A stretch of DNA of 64,000 nt, taken from NCBI RefSeq assembly GCF_003515075.1, contig NZ_QWLV01000002.1, positions 248,001 through 312,000 of the forward strand. Direction: 5' to 3'. Position numbers and translations under genes: made by a program. Numbering within the stretch: position 1 is the first letter of the stretch; each line of letters begins with the position of its first letter. Source of the DNA: Sphingomonas gilva (GTDB lineage Bacteria > Pseudomonadota > Alphaproteobacteria > Sphingomonadales > Sphingomonadaceae). The notes under the pieces were generated by a model, which made no database searches, was not told the DNA's origin, and saw nothing but the letters and a program-made list of their open reading frames with translations. Of the stretch, positions 47,463 through 55,962 are shown piece after piece.

Positions 47463-48836
47463 CTAACCCTTGCCCCCCGCCAGCGCCTGCACGACGCCGC
47501 CGAGCCCAACCGCGTTCGACCCCTTGATGAGGACCGCGTCGCCATCGCGCAGCATCGCCGTCAGGCGCGCGCGCGCGGTCGCGGCGTCGGGCGCATGGAC
47601 CAATTCGACCCGCCCCTCAAGCGCCGAGGCGAGCGCCGCCATGCCCGGTCCGACGAGCAGTGCGAAATCGACGTTCGCCGCCAGCACATGCTCGGCGAGC
47701 CCGGCATGATAGTCGGCCGATTTCGCGCCGAGCTCGCGCATCTCGCCCAGGACGGCTATGCGCCGCCGGGCGTCCTCCGCGCCCAGCACCTTCAGCGTCG
47801 CCGCCATGGAGGCGGGGTTGGCGTTGTAGCTTTCATCGATGATCGTCGCCGTGCCGCCCTCCGCCGGCACGGTCAGCCGCGCCCCGCGCCCGGGCAGCCC
47901 GCCCATGTCGCCGAGCGCGAGCCCCGCCGACGCCAGGTCGCCGCCCGCCGCCCATACCGCCGCCAGCACGCCCATCGCATTCGCGATCCAGTGCGCGCCG
48001 GGCAGGCCGAGCGTGAAGCTCAGCTCGTCCTCGGGCAGCCGCGCGGTGATGAAGGTTTCGCCATTCGACTGGCGGAAGCTCTCGGCGGCGCGCACGTCGG
48101 CGCCCTCGCCCAGCCCGAAGGTCAGGATGCGCGCGGCGTGCGGGCGCGCCGCGGCGATCAGCCGGTCGCGATGCGGGCTGTCGAACGGGACGATCGCGGT
48201 GCCGCCCGGCTCCAGGCCTTCGAAGATCTCGCCCTTGGCGTCGGCGATGGCGGCCTCGTCGGCGAAGAATTCGGTGTGGGCGGGCGCGATCGTCGTGACC
48301 AGCGCGATATGCGGGCGCACCAGCCGGGTCAGCGCGGCCAGCTCGCCGGCATGGTTCATCCCCATCTCGAACACGCCGAACGCCGCGTCGCGCGGCATCC
48401 GGGCAAGGCTCAGCGGCACGCCGGTATGATTGTTGTAGCTCTTGACCGATCGGTGCGCATGCCCCGGCGCGGCGCGGTCGAGGCAGGCGTAGAGCGCCTC
48501 CTTGGTCCCCGTCTTGCCGACCGATCCGGTCACGCCGATGATCCTGGCATGGCTGCGCTCGCGCGACGCCGCGCCCAGCGCGCCAAGCGCATCGGTGGTG
48601 TCCGCCACGCGCACATGCGGCCCCGCGCAATCGGCCGAGACGATCGCGCCGCCAGCGCCTTGCGCGAACGCCTGGTCGAGGAACCGATGCCCATCGGTCG
48701 CCTCCCCCGCGAGCGCGATGAACAGATCGCCCGGACCCACTTCGCGCGAATCGAACGCGACGCCGGACACCGCGAAATCGGCCGAAGCGACGCCTCCGGT
48801 GGCGACGGCGATCTCCGAGGAGGTCCAGAGGGTCAC
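47463..48836 (-). CDS. murF: UDP-N-acetylmuramoyl-tripeptide--D-alanyl-D-alanine ligase
   Basis: A protein of 457 residues from GTG 48834-48836; an upstream frame to 48914 runs through murE's end and a repeat and is not used. ATP loop IGVTGSVGKTGTKEALYACL; KSYNNHTGVPLSLARMP and DESYNANPASMAATLKVLG are MurF marks. It adds D-Ala-D-Ala to UDP-MurNAc-tripeptide. Its ribosome binding site, GGGGAGGGG 5 bases before GTG, is one arm of the hairpin at 48842-48863. Confidence 0.97.
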   Translation of the reverse strand: MTLWTSSEIAVATGGVASADFAVSGVAFDSREVGPGDLFIALAGEATDGHRFLDQAFAQGAGGAIVSADCAGPHVRVADTTDALGALGAASRERSHARIIGVTGSVGKTGTKEALYACLDRAAPGHAHRSVKSYNNHTGVPLSLARMPRDAAFGVFEMGMNHAGELAALTRLVRPHIALVTTIAPAHTEFFADEAAIADAKGEIFEGLEPGGTAIVPFDSPHRDRLIAAARPHAARILTFGLGEGADVRAAESFRQSNGETFITARLPEDELSFTLGLPGAHWIANAMGVLAAVWAAGGDLASAGLALGDMGGLPGRGARLTVPAEGGTATIIDESYNANPASMAATLKVLGAEDARRRIAVLGEMRELGAKSADYHAGLAEHVLAANVDFALLVGPGMAALASALEGRVELVHAPDAATARARLTAMLRDGDAVLIKGSNAVGLGGVVQALAGGKG

Positions 48837-48841
48837 GAAAG

Positions 48842-48863
48842 CCCCTCCCCTGAAGGGGAGGGG
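48842..48863. repeat. Short palindrome carrying the murF ribosome binding site
   Basis: CCCCTCCCCT and AGGGGAGGGG form a 10-bp inverted repeat around GA. It is a shortened member of the family C design seen in murD. On the mRNA the arm nearest the start codon is the murF Shine-Dalgarno site, so the hairpin would hide it. Confidence 0.7.
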
Positions 48864-48882
48864 GGTAAGAGGAAGAGTTCCC

Positions 48883-50298
48883 TCAACCCACGCACTCCCG
48901 CGCGACCTGGACATCGTCGAACGGCAGCACCCGATCGCCCAGGATCTGTCCCTGCTCGTGCCCCTTGCCGGCGATCAGCACGATGTCCTGCATCCCCGCC
49001 TGACGGATGGCGTAGCCGATCGCCTTTCGCCGGTCGCCGATCTCGATCGCGCCCAGCGCCGTCTTCATGATCGCCGCGCGGATGTGCGCCGGGTCCTCGG
49101 TGCGCGGATTGTCGTCGGTCACGATCGCCAGATCGGCGTCGCGCGCGACCACCTCGCCCATCGGCTCGCGCTTGCCCTGGTCGCGGTCGCCGCCCGCGCC
49201 GAACACTACGATCAGCCGCCCGGCGGCATGGGGCTTCAATGCGGCGATCGCCGCCTCCAGCGCATCGGCGGTGTGGGCGTAATCGACATAGACCGGCGCG
49301 CCGCTCTGGGCGATCACCGCGCGCTCCAGCCGCCCGCGCACCGGCTGCAGCCGGGGCAGTATCGCCAGAGTTTCTTCGACATTGCCGCCGGTCGCGATCG
49401 CCAGCCCCGCCGCGGTCAGCGCGTTGGCCGCCTGATAGGCGCCGATCAGCGGCAGCATCACCTTGTGGGTCCTGCCCCCGGCCTCGACCGTCAGCGTCTG
49501 CCCGAGCAGGCTCGGCTCGCGCGCGACCAGCCGGATCGTCTCGCCGCGCGTGCCCACGGTGACGATCCGATTGCCCCGCTCGCGCGCGAGGTCGAGCACG
49601 CGCGGGCTCTGCGGATCGTCGGCCCAGATCACCGCCGTGCCGTCCGGGTCGAGCACTTCGGCGAACAGGCGCAGCTTGGCGGTGAAATAGGCCGCCATGT
49701 CGCCGTGATAGTCCAGGTGGTCGCGGCTGAGGTTGGTGAAGGCGGCCGCCGCGACCGGCAGCCCCTCGGTGCGATATTGCGACAGCCCGTGGCTGGAGGC
49801 CTCGAAGGCGAGGTGGGTCACCCCCTCGCGCGCCAGCCCGGCGACATTGGCGAGGAAGGTGACGACGTCGGGCGTGGTCAGCCCGGTCGTCACCCTCTCG
49901 TCGGAGGTGGTGACGCCCAGCGTGCCGATCGAGGCGGCGTGATGCCCCGCCATCCGCCACAGCTGGCGGGTCAGCTCGACCGTCGAGGTCTTGCCGTTGG
50001 TGCCGGTGACGGCGACGCAGGTTTCGGGAAACGGCGCGAAGAACCGCGCCGCCAGCCGGGCGAACTTCTCGCGCGGGTTGCGGTCGGCGACGTGGAGCGC
50101 GCCCTCGACCTTCGCCCGCGGATCGGCGACCACCGCCACGGCGCCGCTCGCCACCGCATCGGCGATGAAGTCCTCGCCGTTCACCCGCGCGCCGGGAAAG
50201 GCGCCGAACACCGTGCCCGGCGCGACCTTGCGGTGGTCGATCGCGAAGCCAGTCACCCGCACCTCGCCGCCGCCGGGGACGAGATCGCCCAGCCGCAT
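48883..50298 (-). CDS. murE: UDP-N-acetylmuramoyl-tripeptide synthetase (meso-diaminopimelate adding)
   Basis: A protein of 471 residues from ATG 50296-50298, overlapping the ftsI stop by one base (TGATG). ATP loop VTGTNGKTSTVELTRQLW. FEASSHGLSQYRTEGLPVAAAAFTNLSRDHLDYHGDMAAYF is the central block; the meso-DAP recognition motif reads DDNPRTEDPA (the DNPR form), so diaminopimelate is the amino acid added, as expected for a Gram-negative. Confidence 0.97.
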   Translation of the reverse strand: MRLGDLVPGGGEVRVTGFAIDHRKVAPGTVFGAFPGARVNGEDFIADAVASGAVAVVADPRAKVEGALHVADRNPREKFARLAARFFAPFPETCVAVTGTNGKTSTVELTRQLWRMAGHHAASIGTLGVTTSDERVTTGLTTPDVVTFLANVAGLAREGVTHLAFEASSHGLSQYRTEGLPVAAAAFTNLSRDHLDYHGDMAAYFTAKLRLFAEVLDPDGTAVIWADDPQSPRVLDLARERGNRIVTVGTRGETIRLVAREPSLLGQTLTVEAGGRTHKVMLPLIGAYQAANALTAAGLAIATGGNVEETLAILPRLQPVRGRLERAVIAQSGAPVYVDYAHTADALEAAIAALKPHAAGRLIVVFGAGGDRDQGKREPMGEVVARDADLAIVTDDNPRTEDPAHIRAAIMKTALGAIEIGDRRKAIGYAIRQAGMQDIVLIAGKGHEQGQILGDRVLPFDDVQVARECVG

Positions 50299-51995
50299 CA
50301 GTGCTCGCCCTTCGCTTTCCACAACAGGTGGGCGAGCGGGTTGGGCCGCGCCGCCAGCTCGGCGTCGGGCATCACCCCCAGCATCGGCCCGGCGCGCGCG
50401 ATGAAGCGGCTGACGACGGGGGCGGCGGTCCAGGCGGCCTGGGTCAGGCCGTAGGTGTCGGCCGTCCCCTTGGGGGAATCGAGCATCACGATCACCACAT
50501 AACGCGGCGCGTCCATCGGGAACACCGCCGCGAAGGTCGATACGTTGACCTTCTTGTTATAGCCGCCGCCCTGCGCCTTTTCGGCGGTGCCGGTCTTGCC
50601 GCCGACGCGGAAGCCCTCGGCATCGGCGCGGCGTCCGGTGCCCTCGGTGACGATCAGCCGCAGCAGCTGGCGGATCTTGGCGCTGGTCTCGGGCGAGAAT
50701 ACCTGGCGGCCCTTCGCCGCCTTGCCCGGCTCTACCTTCATCAGCGTTGTCGGCCGCCACACGCCGCCATTGACCAGCGTGGCGTAGGCATTGGCCAGCT
50801 GCAGCGGGGTGATCGCGATGCCGTGGCCGTAGCCCACCGTCATCGTCGTCGTCCGCGCCCAATATTCGGGCCACAGCGGATGGCCCTTCTCGCGCAGCTC
50901 GATATCGGGCGGCGTGTCGAAGCCGAGCTTCCTGAAGCCCGCCTCCATCCCCTTCTGCCCCACCGCGTCGGCGATCCGCGCGGTGACGATGTTGGACGAA
51001 TGGACCAGCGTCTCGGGCACGTTGAGCCAGCGGTTCTGGGCATGATCGTCGCGGATGCGGAAACGGCCGACCTGCAGCGGCGCGGTCGCGTCCCAGCGCT
51101 TATCGAGCGAGGTGACGACGCCCGCCTCCATCGCGATCGCCATGGTGATCGGCTTGAAGGTCGATCCCAGCTCGTAGACGCTCTGCGTCGCCGAATTGCG
51201 CCGCGCCTCGGCGGGGGCCTTGCCGACGCGGTTGGGATTGAAGGTCGGCATCGACGCCATCGCGACGATCTCGCCGGTGTCGACGTCCAGCACCACCCCG
51301 GTCGCCGCCGCCGCCGAATGCTTGGTCAGCGCGTTGTAGAGCTCGCTCTCCATCACCGCCTGCGCGCGCGCGTCGATCGACAGCGCGACCGGCCTGGCGC
51401 GCGCGATCGGATCGGTCAGCCGTTCCTCCAGCACGCGCTCCATGCCGGCGACGCCCTTGCCGTCGAAATTGGTGTAGCCCAGCACGTGCGCCGCAAGCGT
51501 GGTCTGCGGATAGAGCCGCTCGGGCTCGCGCGCGAAGGCGATCGCCGGCTCGCCCAGCGCGTTCACCTTCTGCACCAGCTCGGGCAGCGCGCGGCGGTCG
51601 AGATAGGTGAAGTTGACCTTGGACCTGAGGATGCGGCGATACTCCGCCTCGCTGCGCTGGGGCATCAGCACCGCCAGCTCGGCCGCCAGCTCGTCGGGAT
51701 CGCTCAGCAGCCGCCGCGGATGGATGCCGATCGACCAGGCGTCGATCGTCTGGGCGAGCGGCGCGCCGTTCCGATCGACGATATCGCCGCGCGGCGGGAT
51801 CAGCGTGGTGGCGGAGGCCGCCAGCTCGGTTCCGGGCGCATACACCCCCAGCCACAGCAGCCGCGCGCAGATCACCACGATGCCCATGGCGAAGGCGAGC
51901 ATCAGGAACATCAGCCGCGCATGCGCTAGCGCGATCAGCTGGTGGCGCTGCCCAGCCGACCGTACGCGCTCGGGCCGGGCGACGAGCGTGGTCAA
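50298..51995 (-). CDS. ftsI: Septal peptidoglycan transpeptidase FtsI (PBP3)
   Basis: A protein of 565 residues starting at TTG 51993-51995, which overlaps the ftsL stop (TTGA) and has GGAGG 9 bases upstream. One N-terminal span (FLMLAFAMGIVVICARLLWLGV), a pedestal domain (IPPRGDIVDRNGAPLAQTID), then the transpeptidase domain with STFK (catalytic Ser), HSSNIVTARIAD (SxN) and GGKTGTAEK (KTG). All three active-site motifs are complete. It is the class B PBP partner of FtsW. Confidence 0.96.
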   Translation of the reverse strand: MTTLVARPERVRSAGQRHQLIALAHARLMFLMLAFAMGIVVICARLLWLGVYAPGTELAASATTLIPPRGDIVDRNGAPLAQTIDAWSIGIHPRRLLSDPDELAAELAVLMPQRSEAEYRRILRSKVNFTYLDRRALPELVQKVNALGEPAIAFAREPERLYPQTTLAAHVLGYTNFDGKGVAGMERVLEERLTDPIARARPVALSIDARAQAVMESELYNALTKHSAAAATGVVLDVDTGEIVAMASMPTFNPNRVGKAPAEARRNSATQSVYELGSTFKPITMAIAMEAGVVTSLDKRWDATAPLQVGRFRIRDDHAQNRWLNVPETLVHSSNIVTARIADAVGQKGMEAGFRKLGFDTPPDIELREKGHPLWPEYWARTTTMTVGYGHGIAITPLQLANAYATLVNGGVWRPTTLMKVEPGKAAKGRQVFSPETSAKIRQLLRLIVTEGTGRRADAEGFRVGGKTGTAEKAQGGGYNKKVNVSTFAAVFPMDAPRYVVIVMLDSPKGTADTYGLTQAAWTAAPVVSRFIARAGPMLGVMPDAELAARPNPLAHLLWKAKGEH

Positions 51996-52699
51996 CGGCG
52001 ACGCGCCTCCGCGCGGGCGGTGCGGGCGATATCGCCCAGCGTGTCCTCGCCCAGCAGCCTGTCCTCGAGCATCGCGACGCGCTGGGCGCGGCGGGTGTCG
52101 AGCTCGGCCATGCGCTGCATCACCGGATCGGGCTTGGCGGGCTTGGCGGCCGGCTTGGCCGGCCTTGCCGCGGGCTTCACGGCCGCGACCCTGGTTTCGG
52201 CCTTGGGCCTGGGCGCGGCGACGGGCTTCGGATCGCGCGTCGCCGCCTCGGCGGTCGGCACCACCGCGCGGGCGATGGCGGTGACGATCGGGGTCTCGGC
52301 CTGCGCGGGCGTCTCGGCGGCGGCCAGCTCGACCGCGGGCTGGATCGTCGCGGCGGAGACCAGCGCCAGCATCGTCGGCGAAGGCCCGGCCATGTCTGGC
52401 CGCAGGTCGAAGTCCATGCTCGCCAGCTGCCGCTCGTCGCTGATGAACTGGACGGACGCTGGGGCGGAAAGCGCCAGCACCTCGCCGTTCCAGCGCTCGA
52501 GCTGCCTCAGGCTCGCGCGCGTGGTGAATTCGGTCTCCAGCTGGCGGATGTCGCGCTTGGCGTCGAGGATCGCCGAATTGACGTCGGCCAGCCGGTTGCG
52601 CTCGATCGAGACCTGCAGGGAGATGAGGTAGCAGGCGATCGCCGCCAGAAATCCCAGCGCGATCCAGCCCAGGCCCTTCAGCCGCTTCATTGCGATCAT
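51992..52699 (-). CDS. ftsL: Divisome protein FtsL (long form)
   Basis: A protein of 235 residues, start ATG 52697-52699 overlapping the rsmH stop by 4 bases. One N-terminal span ([21 protein letters not shown]) is followed by a coiled-coil ([39 protein letters not shown]). FtsL proteins are usually near 100 residues; here an extra 125-residue Ala/Pro/Lys-rich tail ([17 protein letters not shown]) extends into the periplasm. The assignment rests on membrane topology, coiled coil and position between rsmH and ftsI. Confidence 0.88.
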   Translation of the reverse strand: MIAMKRLKGLGWIALGFLAAIACYLISLQVSIERNRLADVNSAILDAKRDIRQLETEFTTRASLRQLERWNGEVLALSAPASVQFISDERQLASMDFDLRPDMAGPSPTMLALVSAATIQPAVELAAAETPAQAETPIVTAIARAVVPTAEAATRDPKPVAAPRPKAETRVAAVKPAARPAKPAAKPAKPDPVMQRMAELDTRRAQRVAMLEDRLLGEDTLGDIARTARAEARRR

Positions 52700-53637
52700 G
52701 CCGCGTTCCTTCCCGTCCAGGGTGCTGCATTGGTGCGCCTGGCGACGCGCAGGGTGGCGGAGCGCGCGCGCGGATTGGCCGCGACCTCCGCCTCGCCGGC
52801 GCGCACCGGCTTGGCCACGCCATCGAAACTTGGCGCATTGGCCGCCTTCGCCGCGGGCAGGTGGCGCGATCCCGCCGGCTCGCCGCCCGATCGTTCGCGC
52901 AGGAAGCGCTTGACGATGCGGTCCTCCAGGCTGTGGAAGGTCACCACCGCCAGCCGCCCGCCGGGCTTCAGCACGCGTTCGGCGGCGGCCAGGCCGTCCT
53001 CAAGCTCGCCCAGCTCGCGGTTCACATGGATGCGGATCGCCTGGAAGGTCCGCGTCGCCGGGTCCTTCTTGTCGTGCGGCTTGTGGCCCAGCGCGCGGCG
53101 TACGACCGAAGCCAGCTCGGCGGTGCGGGTCAGCGGCCGCGCCGCGACGATCGCCTTGGCCACCCGGCGGCTGCGCGGCTCCTCGCCATAATGGTAGAGC
53201 ACGTCGGCGATCTCGCCCTCGTCGGCCTCGTTGACGAAGTCGGCGGCGGACATGCCCGTCCGCGCCATGCGCATGTCGAGCGGCCCGTCCGCCTGGAACG
53301 AGAAGCCGCGCTCCGCCTGGTCGAGCTGCATCGACGACACGCCGATATCGAGCGTCACGCCGTCGACCGGTTCGGGCAGATGGCCTTCCATCGCGGAAAA
53401 ATTATCGGCGACGAGGCGGAGCGCGCCGCCGCGCTCCGCCTCCAGCACCGCCCCCGCGGCAACCGCGTCGGGATCCCGGTCGAACGCCACCACCCGCGCG
53501 CCGGCGTCGAGCATCGCGCGGGTATAGCCGCCCGCGCCGAAGGTGCCGTCGACATGGGTCTCGCCGGGGCGGATGGCGAGCCCGGCGATGACCGCATCGA
53601 GCAGGACGGGGATGTGCGGGGATGAAGCGGGCGTCAC
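52696..53637 (-). CDS. rsmH: 16S rRNA m4C1402 methyltransferase RsmH
   Basis: A protein of 313 residues (formerly MraW), starting at GTG 53635-53637. The S-adenosylmethionine loop is [18 protein letters not shown], with FDRDPDA after it. [29 protein letters not shown] and [19 protein letters not shown] are family marks, and [15 protein letters not shown] is near the C-terminus. It methylates N4 of C1402 in 16S rRNA. Overlaps mraZ and ftsL by 4 bases each. Confidence 0.97.
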   Translation of the reverse strand: MTPASSPHIPVLLDAVIAGLAIRPGETHVDGTFGAGGYTRAMLDAGARVVAFDRDPDAVAAGAVLEAERGGALRLVADNFSAMEGHLPEPVDGVTLDIGVSSMQLDQAERGFSFQADGPLDMRMARTGMSAADFVNEADEGEIADVLYHYGEEPRSRRVAKAIVAARPLTRTAELASVVRRALGHKPHDKKDPATRTFQAIRIHVNRELGELEDGLAAAERVLKPGGRLAVVTFHSLEDRIVKRFLRERSGGEPAGSRHLPAAKAANAPSFDGVAKPVRAGEAEVAANPRARSATLRVARRTNAAPWTGRNAA

Positions 53638-54113
53638 TTCTTCCTCCGCTGCAGTTCATATTCGCAGATGTCGCGCATCACCGGATCGGCATGGGCGGTG
53701 GCGATCAGGGTCTCGGGGTCCCAGATATCGAAGGTCCGGCCCCAGCCGTAGAAGAAAGCGAGTCCCCGGATATTGGCGCGGTCGCGGTGGTAATCGGGCA
53801 GGATGAAACGCCCCGCCTCGTCGAAGGTCACGGCGAGGCCGCCACCCATGAAGCGGCGCTTGACGTTGTAGTCGATAGGCTCGCCCGCGGCGGTCAGCGC
53901 CTCTTCGCGCGCGTCCAGCCGGTCGTGATATTCGTTCTGCCAGCTCTTGTCGTAGCCGGTCAGGCAGGGATCGCTGTCGTGCCGGGCGATGAACACGCTG
54001 CGCTGGCCGGCGTTGGTCTGGATCGCGGTGCGGAAGTCGAGCGGCAGCGCGACGCGGCCTTTCGCGTCCACCGTCGCCAGGGAATGACCCCCAATGAGCT
54101 CCCAATTGGCCAC
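53634..54113 (-). CDS. mraZ: Transcriptional regulator MraZ
   Basis: A protein of 159 residues from GTG 54111-54113. It has two SpoVT/AbrB-like half domains: [22 protein letters not shown] and [21 protein letters not shown]. MraZ is a ring-forming DNA-binding protein that controls its own dcw operon through TGGG direct repeats. A four-repeat array of that type lies 119-153 bp upstream. AGGGGCGG precedes the GTG by a few bases. Confidence 0.93.
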   Translation of the reverse strand: MANWELIGGHSLATVDAKGRVALPLDFRTAIQTNAGQRSVFIARHDSDPCLTGYDKSWQNEYHDRLDAREEALTAAGEPIDYNVKRRFMGGGLAVTFDEAGRFILPDYHRDRANIRGLAFFYGWGRTFDIWDPETLIATAHADPVMRDICEYELQRRKK

Positions 54114-54221
54114 AACCGCCCCTTTGTCAGGGCGCGCACGGCTCTCCCGCCGCCGGAATCGCGTCCGGCAAGGGAATCGTCATGCGTAAACACCGCCCTC
54201 TTACGAAGGCTTTTGGTATCA

Positions 54222-54266
54222 GGGGTACGCTTGGGACACAATGGGAGAAATTGGGTTCAGCTGGGA
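54222..54266. promoter_or_regulatory. TGGG direct-repeat array, probable MraZ operator
   Basis: TGGGA at 54232, TGGGA at 54242, TGGGT at 54252 and TGGGA at 54262, exactly 10 bp apart with 5-base spacers, plus a degenerate GGGGT at 54222. MraZ of E. coli binds three TGGGN repeats with the same spacing. Here the repeats read on the strand opposite to mraZ, and the last one lies in the 3' end of the neighbouring gene. Confidence 0.6.
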
Positions 54267-55204
54267 TTCTGACCCACTTTTTGCCCCTCCGATGGGTCCG
54301 GCCGGGCCGCGCCGCCCGATGTTCCCGCTGCGTTCCGCGCTCGCAGCCCGGTCCGCAGGCGCAGGAACAGCAAAAGGGGGATGACGAGCGCGAACAGCAG
54401 CGCCGCGCCGATCACCGCCAGCGGTATCGCGACCCGTCGAGTCGCGGGCACCGCCGCCGGCGGCGCGCCCCGCTCCGCCGCCTCGATCAGCGCGAGCAGC
54501 AGCTGCGGCGCCTCGGACCCGCGCCACAGGAACGGCTTTTCCCACAGCGCCGCGTGCAGCAGGTCGGCATCGGCGACCAGCAGCGCCCGCCCGCGCCCTA
54601 TCGCGCAATCGGCGATGAGCCCGCCCAGCGTCACCCGGCACCGCCCATCGCTCGCCCAGGTTCCGGCGCCGCTGACCGTCACCCGGCCGCCGCCGGGCAG
54701 GCGCCGCACGCCGTCCGCGCCCGGCGTCATCGTCAGCCCCCAATGCGTCTCGATCGGCCCCAGCATGTCGCTCAGCGGCGCGCGTCGCGCATCGCCGATC
54801 GGATAGCGGCTCGGCCAGCCGAGCAGCGGATCGACGAACATCACCGCGCGTCCGCCCTCACGAACCCAGTCGTCGATCGCGACCAGTTCCTCGGGCGCCA
54901 GCGCGCGCGGCTGGATCGCCAGCAGCACCGGCGCGCGGCCGAGCGCCCCGGCGCCCACCGCGTCGATCGGCGCGATCCCCCGCCGCCGCTCCAGCCAGCG
55001 ATACAGCGGATCGGGCGCGCTCCTTCCCGCCAGCACATCGGCGACGTCGCCCTCGCCCCGCGCCAGCGGCAGCGCGCTCAACAGCGTCACCGCCCCGCCC
55101 GTCCGCTCGCCCCGGTCAAGGTTCCGCGCGACGAAGACGACCAGCGCGATCCCCGTCAGCGCCGCGATCAGCACCGCCAGCCGCAGCCGGCGCGCCGTCG
55201 TCAT
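54257..55204 (-). CDS. DUF4350-domain membrane protein
   Basis: A protein of 315 residues. N-terminal span (RLAVLIAALTGIALVVFVA) and C-terminal span (AIPLAVIGAALLFALVIPLLLFLRL) enclose a domain with PVLLAIQPRALAPEELVAIDDWVREGGRAVMFVDPLLGW, the glutamine-amidotransferase-like fold of DUF4350. Members often sit with MoxR ATPases and lack catalytic residues. Its 3' end overlaps the TGGG repeats upstream of mraZ. A role in envelope function is likely, nothing more is known. Confidence 0.75.
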   Translation of the reverse strand: MTTARRLRLAVLIAALTGIALVVFVARNLDRGERTGGAVTLLSALPLARGEGDVADVLAGRSAPDPLYRWLERRRGIAPIDAVGAGALGRAPVLLAIQPRALAPEELVAIDDWVREGGRAVMFVDPLLGWPSRYPIGDARRAPLSDMLGPIETHWGLTMTPGADGVRRLPGGGRVTVSGAGTWASDGRCRVTLGGLIADCAIGRGRALLVADADLLHAALWEKPFLWRGSEAPQLLLALIEAAERGAPPAAVPATRRVAIPLAVIGAALLFALVIPLLLFLRLRTGLRARNAAGTSGGAARPDPSEGQKVGQNPS

Positions 55205-55491
55205 TTGGGCGCTGCCACGGCGCTTTCGTTGGTGGTGGCCGGCGCGACGCCCAGCTCGGCGAGGGGTTCGTTGGGGGTGGTCTCGATCGCGGTGGCGGTG
55301 TTGCCGGTGATCGCCGCGACCGCCTCGGCGTCGCTCGTGCCCGTCGGCCCGACCGGCCGCTCCTCGCTCGCCGAATTGAAGATCGCGCCGGCAAGGCCGC
55401 CGATCACCAGCACGGCGGCGAGCCCGGTCACCCCGGCGCGCACGCGCTGCACCCGTTCGCCCTGATCGCGGTCAGCCGCTTTCATTGCCAT
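55201..55491 (-). CDS. Hypothetical single-span membrane protein
   Basis: A protein of 96 residues overlapping the DUF4350 gene by 4 bases (ATGA). A basic N-terminus (AMKAADRDQGERVQRVR) precedes one span (VTGLAAVLVIGGLAGAIF). The rest is a Thr/Glu/Ala-rich tail of low complexity, outside the cytoplasm by the positive-inside rule. No family recognised. It probably works with the DUF4350 protein. Confidence 0.65.
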   Translation of the reverse strand: MAMKAADRDQGERVQRVRAGVTGLAAVLVIGGLAGAIFNSASEERPVGPTGTSDAEAVAAITGNTATAIETTPNEPLAELGVAPATTNESAVAAPK

Positions 55492-55501
55492 GGGAAGCCG
55501 T

Positions 55502-55687
55502 CTAACGCGCCGAACACGCCCTGTCGAGGATCAGGCTCGCCCTATCGATGCCCCACTCCTCCCGTTCCTCCTGCGTAGCGGCGCAGCCGCGTATCGAAGG
55601 ACCGTCCTTCTTCGCCACGTCCGACAGGAAGTACGGGGCTTCGACTACGGATCGACATTTACCGGCCTTGCAGGATTTGGGGTTCAC
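55502..55687 (-). pseudogene. Possible 3' fragment of a protein gene cut by a repeat
   Basis: A 61-residue frame with natural-looking composition (CRSVVEAPYFLSDVAKKDG, GCAATQEEREEWGIDRAS) and four Cys. Its 5' end coincides with the start of the composite repeat at 55681, and upstream there is no continuation of the frame. It may be the tail of a gene broken by the repeat, or a small real gene with a start at 55687. Confidence 0.3.
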
Positions 55688-55915
55688 GCGAAGGCGCGAA
55701 GCCGCGAAGAAAGAAGAAGGGGTTCACGCAGAGACGCGGAGACGCAGAGATGCCGAACCCAGCGCGAAGCGCATCTCACTTCGCTACGTTGCGGCAAGCG
55801 GGACCTTGCGGAGAGATGAGAGCCGCTGACGCGGCAGAACCACCTCTCCGCGTCTCTGCGTCTCTGCGCGAACCAATCTTCCTTCTCTTCGCGGCTTCGC
55901 GCCTTCGCGTGAACC
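55681..55915. repeat. Composite inverted repeat, family D
   Basis: Two inverted arms (about 55681-55752 and 55841-55915) made of two modules: TTCACGCGAAGGCGCGAAG followed by a GCCGCGAAGAAAGAAG run, and TTCACGCAGAGACGCGGAGAC followed by GCAGAGA. The modules appear in mirror order on the far side. The region 55492-55962 holds no confident gene; this element fills half of it. Confidence 0.75.
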
Positions 55916-55962
55916 AATCTTCCGAATGTCGATCCGTCCCAGCTCAGCCCAAGGGGGAAATG

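Noticed and set aside
46494..49070. 858-codon rightward frame across mraY and murF
   Set aside because: Antisense to two certain genes; rich in Arg, His and Gln, without any domain pattern.
55681..55915. Repeated CGAAGGCGCGAAG modules as a CRISPR array
   Set aside because: Modules are unequal, inverted and not separated by regular unique spacers; no cas genes.
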